Shown here: one piece after another, positions 52,401-63,559 of the stretch
How the letters are laid out: each line of letters begins with the position of its first letter
Position numbering within the stretch: the stretch's first letter is position 1
From: Diprion similis
Lineage: Eukaryota > Arthropoda > Insecta > Hymenoptera > Diprionidae
Length of the DNA: 64,000 nucleotides
Assembly (NCBI RefSeq): GCF_021155765.1
Contig: NC_060108.1
Location: forward strand, 11,257,425 to 11,321,424
Reading direction: 5' to 3'
Made by a program: the position numbers and the translations under genes
The notes under the pieces: generated by a model
What the model saw: the letters and a program-made list of their open reading frames with translations, nothing else
Database searches by the model: none
Told to the model about the DNA's origin: nothing

Positions 52401-55400
52401 CACACATGTGACGATTCGTATTCTTGAAATAAAAATTGTAATTAGTCATCATGACTTGTACTTTTTCCATACCAATCTTTGGTTGACCTATCTCATCTGA
52501 TTTTCTAAACAATGGGACGTCGTACGTAATTCGATATATTTTCAACGACATCTCGGACATGTTTGATCGGTTACTTTTAGTCTACTTCAATTTTTCGCCA
52601 ATGAATTTCAAGTTTTATTTCGTTGAAAAGAAATAGGTATTAAGTCCCAGATTAGAAGATAATCTTGCACCAATTGAATGATGTCATTGATGATATAGAA
52701 CGCGGTTCATCAATGTTGGAGAACACGAATGGTGGAGTGAACGAGATGAAAGAAGGTAAAAAGTTCTGGCAAGCCCAAAATGAAACGTCTCTGGAACCTT
52801 GGAAGTTCGAGAGCTTGAGACCTTGACGTGTTGATGTGGCCGATCTGAGATGTCGTGAAGTCCGAGGCGGTCAAGCGGTGAGACCGGGATTGTGATATGG
52901 GTAGATGACTGGACTCGTGTAGGGAGTTTGTCCACTCGAGCATAACGTAATATCTATACTCGTAGACGCTTATTAATGTGTATTTGTGTGTGTGTGTTCA
53001 TCATGTTCGGTGCTCGTGCACCCGACTGGTCCCTCGTCTGTTGGTGCGTCTTGGGACTGATTGTGAGTTTGCGGATCCGGCACGTTACGCCCACTGCACA
53101 CCGCGCCTGGTATCAACAATTTCGTCGGCATTGTACCGGCTGTATAGTAAACGACAAGCATGATCAACACTTGAGAAGAACATTTATAGATCTAGATTGA
53201 TAGATGCACGGACAGACAGGTCGACAGTTCCAACGATGTTTTCGTGCCGTGAAACGAGTCCAGAGAATTTATACAACAATAGAACAGCCGCTTTGTGTTC
53301 AAGGCTCACTGCTAATAAAAGTCTTCGAAACTTGAGAAAGATTTTAACATGCTTACGCAACGATGTTCCTAATTATTGAACGCTGTCTCATTTTCTTTTA
53401 TGGATACCAGAAGTAGTCGTGGGTGCAGCGATTCGGTGGCAATTTCCGAGGTCAACCACCACACCTAGAATAAGGTGTATATCGTGTCGATCAGAAATCA
53501 TCAAAACTTTAGAGACCATAAATAGTAGCCCAAATTCATGTTGACAAATTTGGCACTCTTTTCGAAGTCAGCTGAACCAATGAATCACTTTTGAACCTGT
53601 ACGGAAATTCTCACAAGTTGGTTTTTGTTTGACTCGAAAAAATTAGCAATAACGATGCTCGATCGATCCTCAAAATATTTCGAGTTACGCACAAAACGAC
53701 ACGTGGGATTAGGTGAAATGGTCCCACAAAATGTTAGATGAAGTCATACGTTCATGAAAAGCTAGTTGACGTCACGCGAAGCTGTTCCAAGTCATGCTAT
53801 TGTAAAATCACGTGAGTTATATGGAGCAATTTTGATTCGTTCGGACGATAAAATCCTTTCAATCCTTTTAATCTAGAAAAGAGGCGTACGTTAAGTCAAA
53901 AGGATAAAAGCTGACCTTGAAAATTGAGATAATGAAATAATTTATCTCCGGATTCTGATGACCGATTAAGAAACCGAGCGATTTCAGGCTTCATGCGTTG
54001 CGAATCGATTCGCGCACGATCGGAAATAAATCTAGGATCGAGACCAAAGTGAAGAAAACGAAGGTGTGCATAGAAATGGACATGGGCATGCAAAAAACAA
54101 AGTCTGGATGTCCTGTAAGCACGTTGGTTCTATGGGCAAAGGTCCTAATTGTAAAAAATCGCGAATACAGAATGAATACGTTTGTAGAGCCCAAGGATTT
54201 TCAATGTGTTAATTATTAAACTTGTATATTAATTGTGTTAATGAAGACTTATGTATGTCACCTCTTACACGAAGTTAGGATTTAATACGCAGCTTCTTTG
54301 AACGTGGAATGTGGAATCCGATTGACATTGACTTTTGTAAAAGTACACTACACAAAAGACGTGCTGTACTGACAAACCAGTTCGAAGGTTAACGTCTTAC
54401 TTTCCAATAAATTCAAGTTTCAATGTATAAAGTGATATGCCAATCGAACTCGTGTGTGATGGCCTCGTTACTCGAATGCACATGCATAACAAATACCCGT
54501 GAATCACTGCGCGACGTACATCGAATGCCTAAGTGATAGGTGGAGTATTCCATAATTAGTTGATGGAATCCGATGGACACCTGCGTTAGAGGCCAGCCGT
54601 AATCTGCCTTACGTAACGTGACGAAATTGAGAAACGTATTGCTAAAAAACGCCCCCCCCCCCCCCCCCACCCCCCCTCCACGCAACTAATTTCTTCGTTC
54701 GGGAGTAAGAAGTGAGGAGGACTGTAACTCAGGGCAAAGACCCAAGTCGCTGGTGCATACGTCATTCTTGTACCCGGAAAATACAACTCGACTCAGCTTG
54801 AACACGAGCATTCAGCTGTATTCACATCGAGTGCTCGAGCACCGGATTGTACTTGGACTTTTTCCCGACTCATAAGCAAGCAGCAAACGCAGAGATAGAT
54901 AATCGCGTAGTCACTACCTTGTCAAACCGAGATTAGATAACTGTTTGCAAAAAGATGACAGTGAAGCGGAAAAATAAAGAGAGAAAGTAATCAGATGTTG
55001 ATAAAGAGTTGGTCGTTTAATCTCTGCAACAATTGTTGCGGACCTTTATTTCGGGTTTGGTCCATGTCAATTTAGCCCATTCTCGATCAGGGTTCATCAA
55101 ACTGCCCTTAACTCGCAAGATGCAGCGACTGCTTCTCACTTAACCATTTGTTACTAGTTCTTTTTGTCGGGTCCATATAACGCGAGTGGAAAACATTCCA
55201 GCGACGAAACGAAGAACTAAATTACATTCAATTTACGGAACGAATGTTACGGTGCATTATTTATAATACCCCGAATTACATCATGTCGATATTCAAAGAG
55301 AGAACGTGCAGCCGTGATTCGATCCCGAAATAGAAACCTCGTCACGAACGAAAAAAGAGCCAGACAGATATTATCGAGTGTAGTGTGTCCATAACAGTTC

Positions 55401-56745
55401 CCACCAAGCATGCATACGAGACCGAGTTGTCACAGTCACGTGAATGAATCAATTCCCTTAAGCTCTTCATCCTTATCGGAGCTCAAGAAAGATCTCTTTT
55501 CATGTCTAACCAGACACAGTAAACCAAGGGCCAAGGGCCAAGAGGTTAATAGAACAATGCGGCGCCAGTTCCACAAGCACAATAACTCGCACGGTACGCC
55601 AGGCCAACAGCCTGTGGACTAAAAGCATGTGGCTGATAAGTACATTTACTAACTCAGACCTAAACTCGTCATCCGTTGGAGTCTTTGACCCTAAGCCTAA
55701 AACGAGATTGAAATATTGGTAGACTTATTGAGAGGTAACAGCTTCTCAAGATTCTTTCACGTTAGCTGATCATGCAAGACTCATAAACCACAAGCCATAT
55801 AATTTATATACTTTAGAATCTTGTACTATTCTCACAAAATTTATCATCATCTTGTTTATTCTCTAAAAGACTATAACGACTTACAGATGCGTAGAGAGGA
55901 AACGAGCGACGGAATCCCCATCACCGGACAACCGGAAGCTGGCTCATTTGGTTGATCATGAATCGCAGCGGCCAACCACAGTCATCGACCAACGCAGTCC
56001 AGTAACCCACCTGAATCAAAAAACACGTGTGATTAATCGTCAACGATACAGGAAGAGACCTGCCAGCTTCGACACTGCGATGATAACGAATCGATGTGAC
56101 AATTCGTCGGCTGTTCGCGTCACCTGCGTCGTCACTTCAACCCCCAGCATGAAACGCAACCCTCAACCCCAGTTCTGGGACGTCACTTCGTCCTCAGGCT
56201 GCTCTTCAGACTCCGGATCGTATTTGGGTGAGTTTAAATATTGGAAATGGATTTTTTTCAAACCTTTAACGTTTATAATGCATCTACAATTTTTCTTTCC
56301 GTGTTGTAAAAAAAATTTCCATTAATCGCATCGGATTTTACAGACATCACAAATTTTGTGGTTAATGTTGAAATGCCAATCAGTGGATTTCTCGACTTAA
56401 AAAATTGTTACAATTATAATTCCAATCAATGAAATATCTTTCTTTATTACAGATTCGGATTCAGACGTGGAAGATCGTCTGAACGAAGCATTCATAGTAA
56501 AGAAACCCGCAGACACTGAGGACGAGAAAGAGTTTTCGATGTCGGCAGAAGAAGAGGCGGCCCTGAGGATGACAGTGGGTCGAGGTCACTTCAGCAGGTC
56601 AAAAAAAGATAGATTCCTGAACCATTTGAGGTTGGAAAAACGGCTCAACGGTCTGAGCGATAACTTCTGTGGAGCAAATCACCGTGGTCGTGGTGGTATA
56701 ACGGGTAGACGTTACTCTGGAGATCTCTACAGGGTCTTGTACTAG
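45809..56745 (+). CDS. Unrecognised 238-residue protein, 3 coding exons
   Basis: I do not recognise the family. Coding exons are 45809-45891, 55887-56227 and 56453-56745. The junctions (ACAG|GTTAGT to TTACAG|A, and TTGG|GTGAGT to TTACAG|A) keep one frame, giving 717 nt. The ATG at 45809 is the only upstream in-frame start. Residues 1-23 are hydrophobic to amphipathic and begin MGLVSS, which fits an N-myristoylation motif. A basic patch, RQRYRKRPAS, lies at 79-88. A Ser/Asp-rich acidic stretch spans 129-150 (SSSGCSSDSG, then DSDSDVED), and an acidic segment EDEKEF/SAEEEAAL spans about 164-179. The C-terminus is basic and Arg/Gly-rich (RSKKDRF, RGRGG, GRRYSGDLYRVLY). It looks mostly disordered, perhaps a regulatory or nuclear adaptor, but that is inference. 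Exons 2-3 are very likely coding. Exon 1 rests on phase match and splice strength across a 10 kb intron, so an alternative first exon is possible. Confidence 0.75.
46372..46421 (+). other. Imperfect intronic hairpin
   Basis: GGGACCACGAGTGATAGTCG and AAGA are followed by a 5-base loop and a partly complementary arm ending CCGTGTGGTC. The loop is short for a microRNA precursor and no known microRNA seed is recognised. Confidence 0.3.
49446..49486. repeat. (AT)n microsatellite
   Basis: Perfect AT run of about 41 bp, upstream of a GC-richer segment that might be an alternative promoter. Confidence 0.95.
50851..51252 (-). CDS. Isolated 133-codon ORF with one membrane segment
   Basis: The longest single ORF in the window, antisense inside the 10 kb intron. 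It begins with a true ATG (MSHQLPGFKM) and has one hydrophobic segment at about 54-72 (ADAILVFLLVLFFTLLL) followed by YCKYRH. No family is recognised and codon use is not distinctive. In DNA this AT-rich, one ORF of this size per 64 kb is not far from chance, so I hold it as doubtful. Confidence 0.15.
   Translation of the reverse strand: MSHQLPGFKMISGNYSSDADFNLFTLKSQHLLRSMKMHFQSHNSSIIWRHDICADAILVFLLVLFFTLLLYCKYRHAHGSPVVYTTSRRHSSVIFNTSKHVIYTHLFAQSKTREIKILRFSTFLYSALISPAS
52690..53200. other. GC-richer island dense in overlapping ORFs
   Basis: Several ORFs of 60-83 codons overlap on both strands. On the plus strand 53003-53062 reads MFGARAPDWSLVCWCVLGLI and meets a GTGAGT donor, which resembles a signal-peptide first exon. 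On the minus strand an ATG ORF starts MLEWTNSLHESSHLP. With both strands open, base composition rather than coding may be the cause. Confidence 0.2.
54652..54676. repeat. Poly-C tract
   Basis: Seventeen C, one A and seven more C. A G-quadruplex is conceivable on the opposite strand. The 90- and 66-codon minus-strand ORFs across it are glycine runs produced by the tract. Confidence 0.9.
55410..55622 (+). CDS. Isolated 70-codon ORF preceded by an acceptor-like site
   Basis: Starts with a true ATG (MHTRPSCHSHVNES) and is basic and polar near its end (RTMRRQFHKHNN, HGTPGQQPVD). An acceptor-like CCATAACAG sits 12 nt upstream, in frame. It ends 265 bp before exon 2 of the 238-residue gene, but its phase does not let it splice between exons 1 and 2. 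It could belong to an alternative transcript. Confidence 0.2.
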   Translation: MHTRPSCHSHVNESIPLSSSSLSELKKDLFSCLTRHSKPRAKGQEVNRTMRRQFHKHNNSHGTPGQQPVD

Positions 56746-58128
56746 TCTAGATTAAGAATTTTACCACGGAATACACCCTATAGAACTTAATCGAGTAATC
56801 TAAAACGGTTGTGAGATTAGAGGGGAACACTTTCACAGTTATTTGGATGAAACGATAGCTGTTTGGCACTCGAGGATCACGTGAAGCGTGTGAGGATGGA
56901 GGAACTTGAGTGTGATACAAGTTCCAATCCAACATCTTCACATGCCTGTGCAAATTGTACAGTGTTCATTGAGCAGCCGAGGCTTCTGCAGATAAGTGTT
57001 CATCTCTCATGTGAAACGCGGGGTTTGATTTACGAGGCGAGTATGGGTCACTAGTAAAGCCCTAACGAGGCCAAGAACGAAGCTAGCCTGCGATAAAGGA
57101 ATACTCGAATCACATACGCCTGTGTGGATGATGAAGCGTCTTGGGAAACTTCGCGATCCACGATCGAAATTTTGTGATAATAATTTCTCGATTCCAGAAT
57201 GGTAACGGCTTCGTAATCGCGATGTTAACTATGGACGAGTTCGAGTCATGATGTCGTTCGATGTCAATCAGTGCAAAGCCAATTCCCTGTCTATTTGGCT
57301 CTTTAAAGTCATCTGATATTTAACACGATTGTTTTGCCCCTTGTCCCTGAAGCGTGACGTGTGCGATACCTACTCGACGCGAACTTGAGACCATTTACAA
57401 TCGTTCTGCATCATCGCGGATGCTCGCTATATACAGCTTGAAACCTCATTTAGGATATCAAAGTCGGTTTAGTGCAGGCGGATTTTTATTTATCGAATCT
57501 CATACATAGTATATACGTGTCATTGTAAACTGGTACGTTTAGGGACTTCAGCCAAGGTTTATACACATGATTGCTTTGAACCAGACACCTTGAGTTGGAG
57601 TTTTTCTTTTTTCGACAGTTTAGATATGGTAGCGAAAAGCCGCTTATACGATGAGTAAACTGAACTATGTTTGATATTTGAGCAAATGATTCTTCGGTCA
57701 TTTCATATTTTATTTAAATGTAGGTTATAGCTGGTATTACGATTCATGGTTTAATATATTCATATCGGGTCAGTTGAGTCAGAATGCCGCGTGTTCGATA
57801 AAAACTTGAAACTTTTTTCTTCGTTTTTTTTTCTCCTTTGTCTCTGTTTAAACTGTAATTTTCATCAAACACGCGACCAAACACATGCTTGGCTGAATTG
57901 TGGGTCAATTTCACACGACTAGCAAACACGTAAATTCATATAATACGATGAGTGAAAAAAAATTGAACATTATATAATTGCAATGTTTTAAAAATCGTAT
58001 TTACAGTAGTCTAGGTATACTTATATGCTACGGTAATCGAAAATTTATAGTCGAATCGAATTTAAAGTATTAAGCCAATGCAAGAATGTATAAGTAAATG
58101 AAAAATCCCATTGAATGAATAAAACTTA

Positions 58129-58167
<39 letters not shown>

Positions 58168-58624
58168 TGTACAAACTAGTTCATTTACTAGAAGACATGT
58201 TCATCTATTGGCATAATCTCTTGATGATTGTTCAAATTAGAAGAGAAGAAAAAAAAAAAAGAAATTTCTACGTGTAATATATCATGTAAATAGTGTCGCG
58301 ATATCGACACCAAAAAGACTGCTTGAATAATTGAAAATAGTCTAATATTGTATAGATTATGTTATATGCTAATTCTTCAAATATGTATTATAGGTATACC
58401 GAATTACTGCAGCCCATACATATATAGAATGGAAATTTTTTATTAACCTTAGCTATTATTATCCTCAAAAAAGATTTACCTGATTCAATATATTCTATGT
58501 AATCAATCCCATATTTCATTTTACACCCTGAGCTACGAACTGGATTCGAAATAATGATTATTGGTTTCCTTATTTTCTTTTTTGTTTTTTGTCAAATAAT
58601 TCTGTTTCTATATTTGATAATAAA
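56746..58624 (+). other. 3' UTR of the 238-residue gene with alternative poly(A) signals
   Basis: After the TAG stop comes 1.9 kb without credible coding potential. AATAAA hexamers at 58118-58123 and 58619-58624 are the candidate cleavage signals, and a (TA)n array at 58131-58166 follows the first. The UTR extent is inferred. Confidence 0.45.
58131..58166. repeat. (TA)n microsatellite
   Basis: Perfect TA run just past the first candidate poly(A) signal of the 238-residue gene. Confidence 0.95.
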
Positions 58625-60212
58625 TGTGTGTTGAAAATAATCCCTCTGTAATGTATTCATACGAGTTAAAATTATTTTTTTCCTACCATACTTTTTTCTT
58701 TTTCTTTTCTTCAATTCATCAAACCAAAATATACTAGAAAGTTGACATAATCATGAAGAAATTATTCGGAAATGAAGTGAAAGAGTGTACTTATGACTGG
58801 TTTAATTTTCTCAGCAGTGTGAAAAAGGCAAACAGGGCAAAACCACACACACACTTAGCACATTTCTTAGGCTCACTAAAGCTATTATGAGGACATTTAG
58901 TCCCGTTTACTACCCTTATGTTATCGCAAAATGTGGGTTATCAAAAGTTCTCGAGGTAATAGCGGATGAAGAAAATACCTAATTTGATTAAAACAAAATG
59001 TAACATATTTCATTTGAAATTTGACGGTTTCGTGTGAGTGAAAATTTTGCGTCACAATTCTAACACGTGAGATTCGTCTACACTGGTTTACACGTGATTA
59101 CAAAAATATTTACACACCAAACGTCAGTTCGTAATTAACACTATTCAGATGTAGCCTTGCGACCTACATTGCTGACGTGTAGTCTCTTCACCCGGAAGTG
59201 TTTTTCGGCCCTGAAACCTGCGAAAGACCCTACGTTACTAAATTTATGGTCCATTCTCTGGCAGCTAAAGTTATGCGCCGTGGCCCTGTAATTACCGCAT
59301 AATCTGACTTCTAACTTTTCTTACTTGTGAAAATATCAGCAGTTTACAAAAAGAGAGGAAGAAAAAACATTTAGAAATGTAATAAAGCAATCGTAACATT
59401 ATGCCATATATTTACGTGTACAATATACATGTAATTACGATGCAAAGTATGATTTATGCTGGCAAATTAAATAGTAGACGCTATAATTGCAAGTTCTGTT
59501 ACTGAATAATGTAGTTAATAATTGTCATTTTACCGTAATATGGCTTCTCGGTCAATTTTTATGCAAAGTCTAAATCATATTACGCTATTGAAGTCAAATG
59601 TATACGCATTAAGTAATATGCAATAATTACAAGAAAATAAAATGAAATATTTTTATAGAATCCACGTCTGTTTTCGTACCTCGTGAAATATTTTCGAAAG
59701 CTTATTACTTATGATTTCATGTTAATTACTTATGGATGAATACATCTTGATTTGAAATTTGAAAATATCTGCAGTTTAATTGTGTCGAATGAAACGATAT
59801 AAAAATGTATAACTTTATAATAATAATGAAAATACGAAATAATTTTGAGAAAAACGCTGCATTTTATCAAAACCGTCTCAATACTTTTTTACTGGAGTGA
59901 ATCTGGATTCTCTAGATATTAACTGAAGGTACTGACACCGGGTTTAGTCAAGTTCAAAACCCTAAGCATCGTCAGAAGATACGTATAGCGTGTAATACGC
60001 ATGTTTTAACAAGTTCTTAAAGTTTCCGCAAGTAGCTCTGCGCAGATGAGAAAAACATCCTGAAGTTAAGGCGAAGATTAGTATAACACAGCCTTGTTTA
60101 TCAGGCTGACATTGCATGTTTGTGAACTGCATGCAACAATTGAAGAATTGTGTAAACCGCATTTACACGGGTTGAATTGTTCATTTCTCATCGGTAAAAG
60201 TCAAAAGTTAAA
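58625..60212. other. Intergenic spacer and PPT1 promoter region
   Basis: A 1.6 kb AT-rich spacer separates the tandem plus-strand genes. The last ~60 bases before the PPT1 ATG (TGTTCATTTCTCATCGG and on) are the likely leader. No TATA box or other defined site stands out. Confidence 0.45.
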
Positions 60213-63200
60213 ATGTTTAAGGGATATAAAATAGTAATATTTCTGTCGGTGTTGACATTCGGCGGTGAATTTTCACGGGCTGAAAATGAAAATCAGAATC
60301 ACGACGCCACTGAGCCCCAGATTCCAGTTGTTCTTTGGCACGGAATGGGTGAGTCAAATTAACGCTAAATATGAGAAAGAAAATGTCGTCTTCAGCAAAA
60401 ATGTATCTCTAATCTCGTAAAGAAGTCGAAACAAGTGGCAAACCGGCATTCGTGTCGTGTACAATTTTAATTCATCGAGCTTCGAACTTTGGCCATAAGA
60501 TGTCAGCTCGGAACGCTTTCTTGTTCACGTCTGCGATTCAGATTCTGACAATCTTTTAAGGTTATCTCTACGTCCATTTTACAAAAAAACTACGTCTCCT
60601 TATCTCTGGCTTCATAATCAACGTAAAATTTTAATTTGTTTAATTTGAACGAATCAGACTAACGATGAGCTTGCGAGCCTGCTTTCGAACTCTTATCAAC
60701 CGATGTTGTGCGCTTTAGTATGGCTCAGACTTCATGACTTCGTTGTTTCTGTCAGTCGGTAATGCAGACAATGTTTCAGTTGGTAAAGCGGGTTTCTTGG
60801 TGCTTAAGTTAAGGTTATCGGATTGTCGTCCGACCAACAACAAACAGATTTAATTGTTTGTAACGATGTTGCAAAGCAGGAAAAATTTATTCAACTCCAG
60901 AAATTTACTGATATATTGATAGTTACGAGAAAGCGAATGGATTCATAAGACAAAGTTCATTGGACATAAAATGTTCAATTAATTTGGAATATGAGCTTTT
61001 TAAATTATTTGAATTTATTGGCTAAGAAGAGATGCGAAATGAACTGTTCACTGTAAAGTATCCTGTTACGTTTTTGATAAGAACTGAATGTTGACAAAAT
61101 TGCCTAATTTTTTCTATTGTATATTGTATTTATAACTATAGTCAGGTCCGTTAAAAAAAATTTGTGATAAGTCCTGATATGGCCAGATATCAATCGTCCA
61201 TATCAGGTCTGATATGAAAATTGGGCAGATTTGGTCTTATATGGACAGATTAGACCATATATGACTACATATATACACGCTAAACTTGCGTGTAAAAACT
61301 GCGTTTCGAAGATGGACTTGACTTTTGAAAGTTGAAATTATAGAGAATAGAACATTTTTTTTCAGTTGAACTTTTTTAATTCTTGATTAATTGGAGCATG
61401 AAAAAACAGTTTCTTTTTTAATACACGCAGCCAGATATGGTCAGATATGTCAGCGTATGATTACGTATATTTTGGTAAAATATTTCCCGATACAGACTTA
61501 TACAAGAATATCAAGATATACATAAAAAAACTTAATTGGACTGATCAGACTATATATGGACTTATTAGATTTTTTTTTACGGATATCCACATAAACATCA
61601 CCGAAATTATTTTGTACGTTCATCTACCGATGCAATATTTATCTTCCATTTGCAATTTCAGAAGGATTCAAAAATACTATGTTTCGTTTTGCAATTATTT
61701 GAAAAACTCCGATTACTGATCAGAACAGTGATCGCCGTCGAAACATCCAAAATGATTGCATGGTTTCGTTATTTGATAAATTTGATGATTGGTTTTCACG
61801 TTCGACACTATAAATATAATTTTACTCACCAAGTTCATTTGAGCTTCATAACTACGTAAATAATTATTTCAGGTGACAGCTGCTGCTTTTCTTTTAGTCT
61901 TGGGCAGATAACGAAGATACTCGAAGTCCATTTAACTGGTGTATACGTTAAATCCATTCGTATCGGGGATTCCGAAATTGAGGTAGACCCAATGATTCAC
62001 CAACCACGATTGTAACCTTTCGTCATAATCATCTCAGTTCCTATTTTATAATTTAACTAATCCTCAGTCACTCTTTCTAGGATGTTGAAAATAGCTTCTT
62101 CAAAAATGTAAACGACCAAGTTGCCGAAGCCTGTAATCAATTGGCGCAGGACAGCCGTCTTCAAGACGGATACAACGCCATAGGATTTTCACAAGGAGGA
62201 CAATTTCTGTAATAAGATATTAACGATGAAAAATACTGTGTCTGAAAATATCTCAACAAAATTTTCAAAAGCTTCAATATCTAATCCGTATATTAAGATT
62301 GGTTACTCCTTTAAACTAGACGAGCGGTCGCCCAGAGGTGTCCCAACCCGCCAATGCTCAACCTTATTTCTCTTGGGGGTCAACACCAAGGAGTCTACGG
62401 CCTTCCACATTGCGGATCCCTGGAGCATCGTCTCTGCGACTACTTGCGACGGATGCTTAACTATGCAGCCTATCTTAAGTAATGTTCCAATTGAAATGAT
62501 TTAGGATCACTTGTTTTGGATCCAAACAAGTTTGATAGTTTCTTAATAGCGTCATTTGAATTCAAGGGTGGTGCAGCGAAAACTGGTTCAGGCCCAATAC
62601 TGGCACGACCCGCTGAAGGAAGATGAGTACAAAAATAATAGTATCTTCCTCGCTGATATCAACAACGAGCTAATTTTTAATAAGGTAAGAATTTTGATAA
62701 ACGGCAGATGTCAAGTAACTGATGTTTTTCATTTCTGGTTATGTATCTCTGATTACGCACGACCGTTGGTAAACGGAATGTCTTATACATTTGCCATCGC
62801 AAAAGCGTCGGATTAGACAAAAAAAAATACCTAAAATTACTTAGGAAGCGTGTTTTAGAAATCGAAAAAAATTTGCAAGCATTTTCAAAAGTGGATTTCT
62901 TGCGGGCATCACTATTAGTCGAACCGATTTGGATGAAATTCGCATGGAACACTGTTCATATTGCGAAGATGGGGAAATAAAGTTTCGAGCCCAATTACAA
63001 TTCCGGTTTCAAAACAGCTATTGCCAACTTCGTCATTCTTCATGATATCTAAATAAATGCTAATTCAGTCAGATTATTTTGTATAAGCCCCGTTGGACAC
63101 CAGCATATTGGACCGAAAAAAAACTGGAAGCTGTATGAGACACAAAATTAATTGGACACGGTTTGTTTAATTTTGGATTTAGGAGTACAAAAAGAACCTT

Positions 63201-63559
63201 CAGAAACTCAAGAAGCTGGTGCTGGTGATGTTTGAGAACGACACGATGGTCCAACCACGACAATCGGAATGGTTTGGATTCTACAAACCAGGACAATCCG
63301 TTCAACTTGAAACTCTTCAAGAGTCTGCCATCTACAAGGAGGTACCTCTTTTTATTACACGCATAAAATTTTTCAATCTTCCATATTATTTCAACCATAT
63401 TTTATTCGCCTACAGGATCGTCTCGGTCTACGTGCCATGGACAAAGCCGGGAAGATTGACTTTTTGTCCATTGCAGTGGATCATCTTCAATTCACGGATG
63501 TTTGGTTTATCGAGAATATAATTAAAAAATATTTGGTTGCGAATTCTTCAGGATTTTAA
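60213..63559 (+). CDS. PPT1: Palmitoyl-protein thioesterase 1 (PPT1), 7 coding exons
   Basis: Lysosomal hydrolase that removes thioester-linked palmitate from cysteines during protein breakdown. Coding exons are 60213-60348, 61873-61982, 62081-62208, 62320-62478, 62567-62684, 63183-63341 and 63416-63559. All introns are GT-AG and all phases agree. The spliced CDS is 954 nt, 317 residues, close to the roughly 306 of vertebrate PPT1. Residues 1 to about 23 look like a signal peptide ([18 protein letters not shown]). The start of the mature enzyme carries [12 protein letters not shown]. The nucleophile elbow GFSQGG puts the catalytic serine at 119. Asp237 (in FENDTM) and His293 (in VDHLQF) complete the triad, matching human S115/D233/H289 with a constant offset of 4. 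The motifs [14 protein letters not shown] and [12 protein letters not shown] are family hallmarks. N-glycosylation sequons remain at N201 and N236. The ATG is the first in frame before the signal peptide. Nothing is broken, and I am very sure of the family. Confidence 0.97.
60349..61872 (+). other. PPT1 intron 1 (1,524 bp)
   Basis: The donor is GTGAGT and the acceptor TTATTTCAG; the intron interrupts the glycine codon of the WHGMG motif (phase 1). It is far longer than the other PPT1 introns (74-498 bp). About 61140-61570 is a stretch rich in ATATGG and CCATAT words and is described separately. I see no other coding signal inside. Confidence 0.9.
61140..61570. repeat. ATATGG-rich degenerate repeat tract in PPT1 intron 1
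   Basis: Words such as GATATGG, AGATATGG, CCATATCAGG and TATATGGAC recur on both strands. A perfect 10 bp stem, CCTGATATGG / CCATATCAGG, lies at about 61173-61207. Further copies of CAGATATG occur near 61431-61450, and CAGACTATATATGGAC near 61547. This may be a decayed foldback or tandem element; I cannot assign a family. Confidence 0.5.

Larger units (their letters stand above)
45892..55886 (+). other. Long first intron (about 10 kb) of the 238-residue gene
   Basis: This is AT-rich intronic DNA. It holds an (AT)n array at 49446-49486, a poly-C run near 54652-54676, an A-run at about 50622-50643, an imperfect hairpin at 46372-46421, an ORF-dense GC-richer island at 52690-53200 and two isolated ORFs (50851-51252 minus, 55410-55622 plus) listed separately. 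A GC-richer segment near 49620-49800, ending CTGCAA|GTAAAC, could be an alternative 5' exon. I found no clear TE coding sequence. Confidence 0.6.

Noticed and set aside
54413..54786. Glycine-rich minus ORFs
   Set aside because: The glycine run is the poly-C tract read on the other strand.
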